A DNA stretch of 5,131 nt from Desulfobacterales bacterium (lineage in GTDB: Bacteria > Desulfobacterota > Syntrophobacteria > B119-G9): positions 1 to 5,131 of the forward strand of contig JALXAI010000352.1 of assembly GCA_026992215.1 (NCBI GenBank), read 5' to 3'. Positions 5,118-5,131 of the stretch are shown here, in pieces. Both the position numbers and the translations under genes were made by a program. Under the pieces are notes generated by a model. The model made no database searches, had not been told where the DNA came from, and saw nothing but the letters and a program-made list of their open reading frames with translations. How positions within the stretch are numbered: the first letter of the stretch is position 1; each line of letters begins with the position of its first letter.

Positions 5118-5131
5118 AGGAATCTCTGGTT

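Overview
The window looks like chromosomal DNA from an anaerobic or microaerophilic Gram-negative bacterium, most plausibly of the Desulfobacterota (the former Deltaproteobacteria) or a nearby lineage. This is inferred from a Tat-exported desulfoferrodoxin-type superoxide reductase, moderate base composition, and a repeat-rich gap between convergent genes. No rRNA or taxonomic marker is present, so the assignment is tentative.

Layout from left to right. (1) Positions 1-466 hold an unrecognised membrane-anchored protein that may be cut by the window edge. (2) Positions 445-1422 hold sppA, a signal peptide peptidase with both catalytic residues, driven by a strong extended -10 promoter that overlaps the stop codon of the upstream gene. 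(3) Positions 1423-2278 hold no convincing gene and lie between two convergent genes. This gap contains a nested repeat structure: two diverged direct copies of about 75 bp flank an element of about 270 bp with short inverted ends and at least five internal hairpins. (4) Positions 2279-4045, on the minus strand, hold ribF (riboflavin kinase/FAD synthetase) followed directly (TAA|ATG) by a nucleoside phosphorylase/MTA-SAH nucleosidase family protein. (5) Positions 4046-4147 are a divergent intergenic region with overlapping candidate promoters for ribF (minus) and a tRNA gene (plus). (6) Positions 4148-4234 hold tRNA-Leu(CAG) with an encoded CCA and an immediate T run. (7) Positions 4242-4492 show nothing convincing. 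(8) Positions 4493-4612 hold a short ORF of 39 residues with a ribosome binding site. (9) Positions 4638-5117 hold a promoter, a strong Shine-Dalgarno sequence and the Tat-exported superoxide reductase-like protein.

Functionally this is mostly housekeeping: envelope protein turnover (sppA), FMN/FAD supply (ribF), purine nucleoside salvage or a related N-glycosidic cleavage (the minus-strand second gene), translation (tRNA-Leu), and oxidative-stress defence outside the cytoplasm (the SOR-like protein). I see no clear new multi-gene system. The points most worth a second look are the nested repeat element at 1518-2032, the SOR-like protein whose usual Glu-Lys pair before the first iron-binding His is absent, and the small ORF at 4493 whose frame stays open past its stop.
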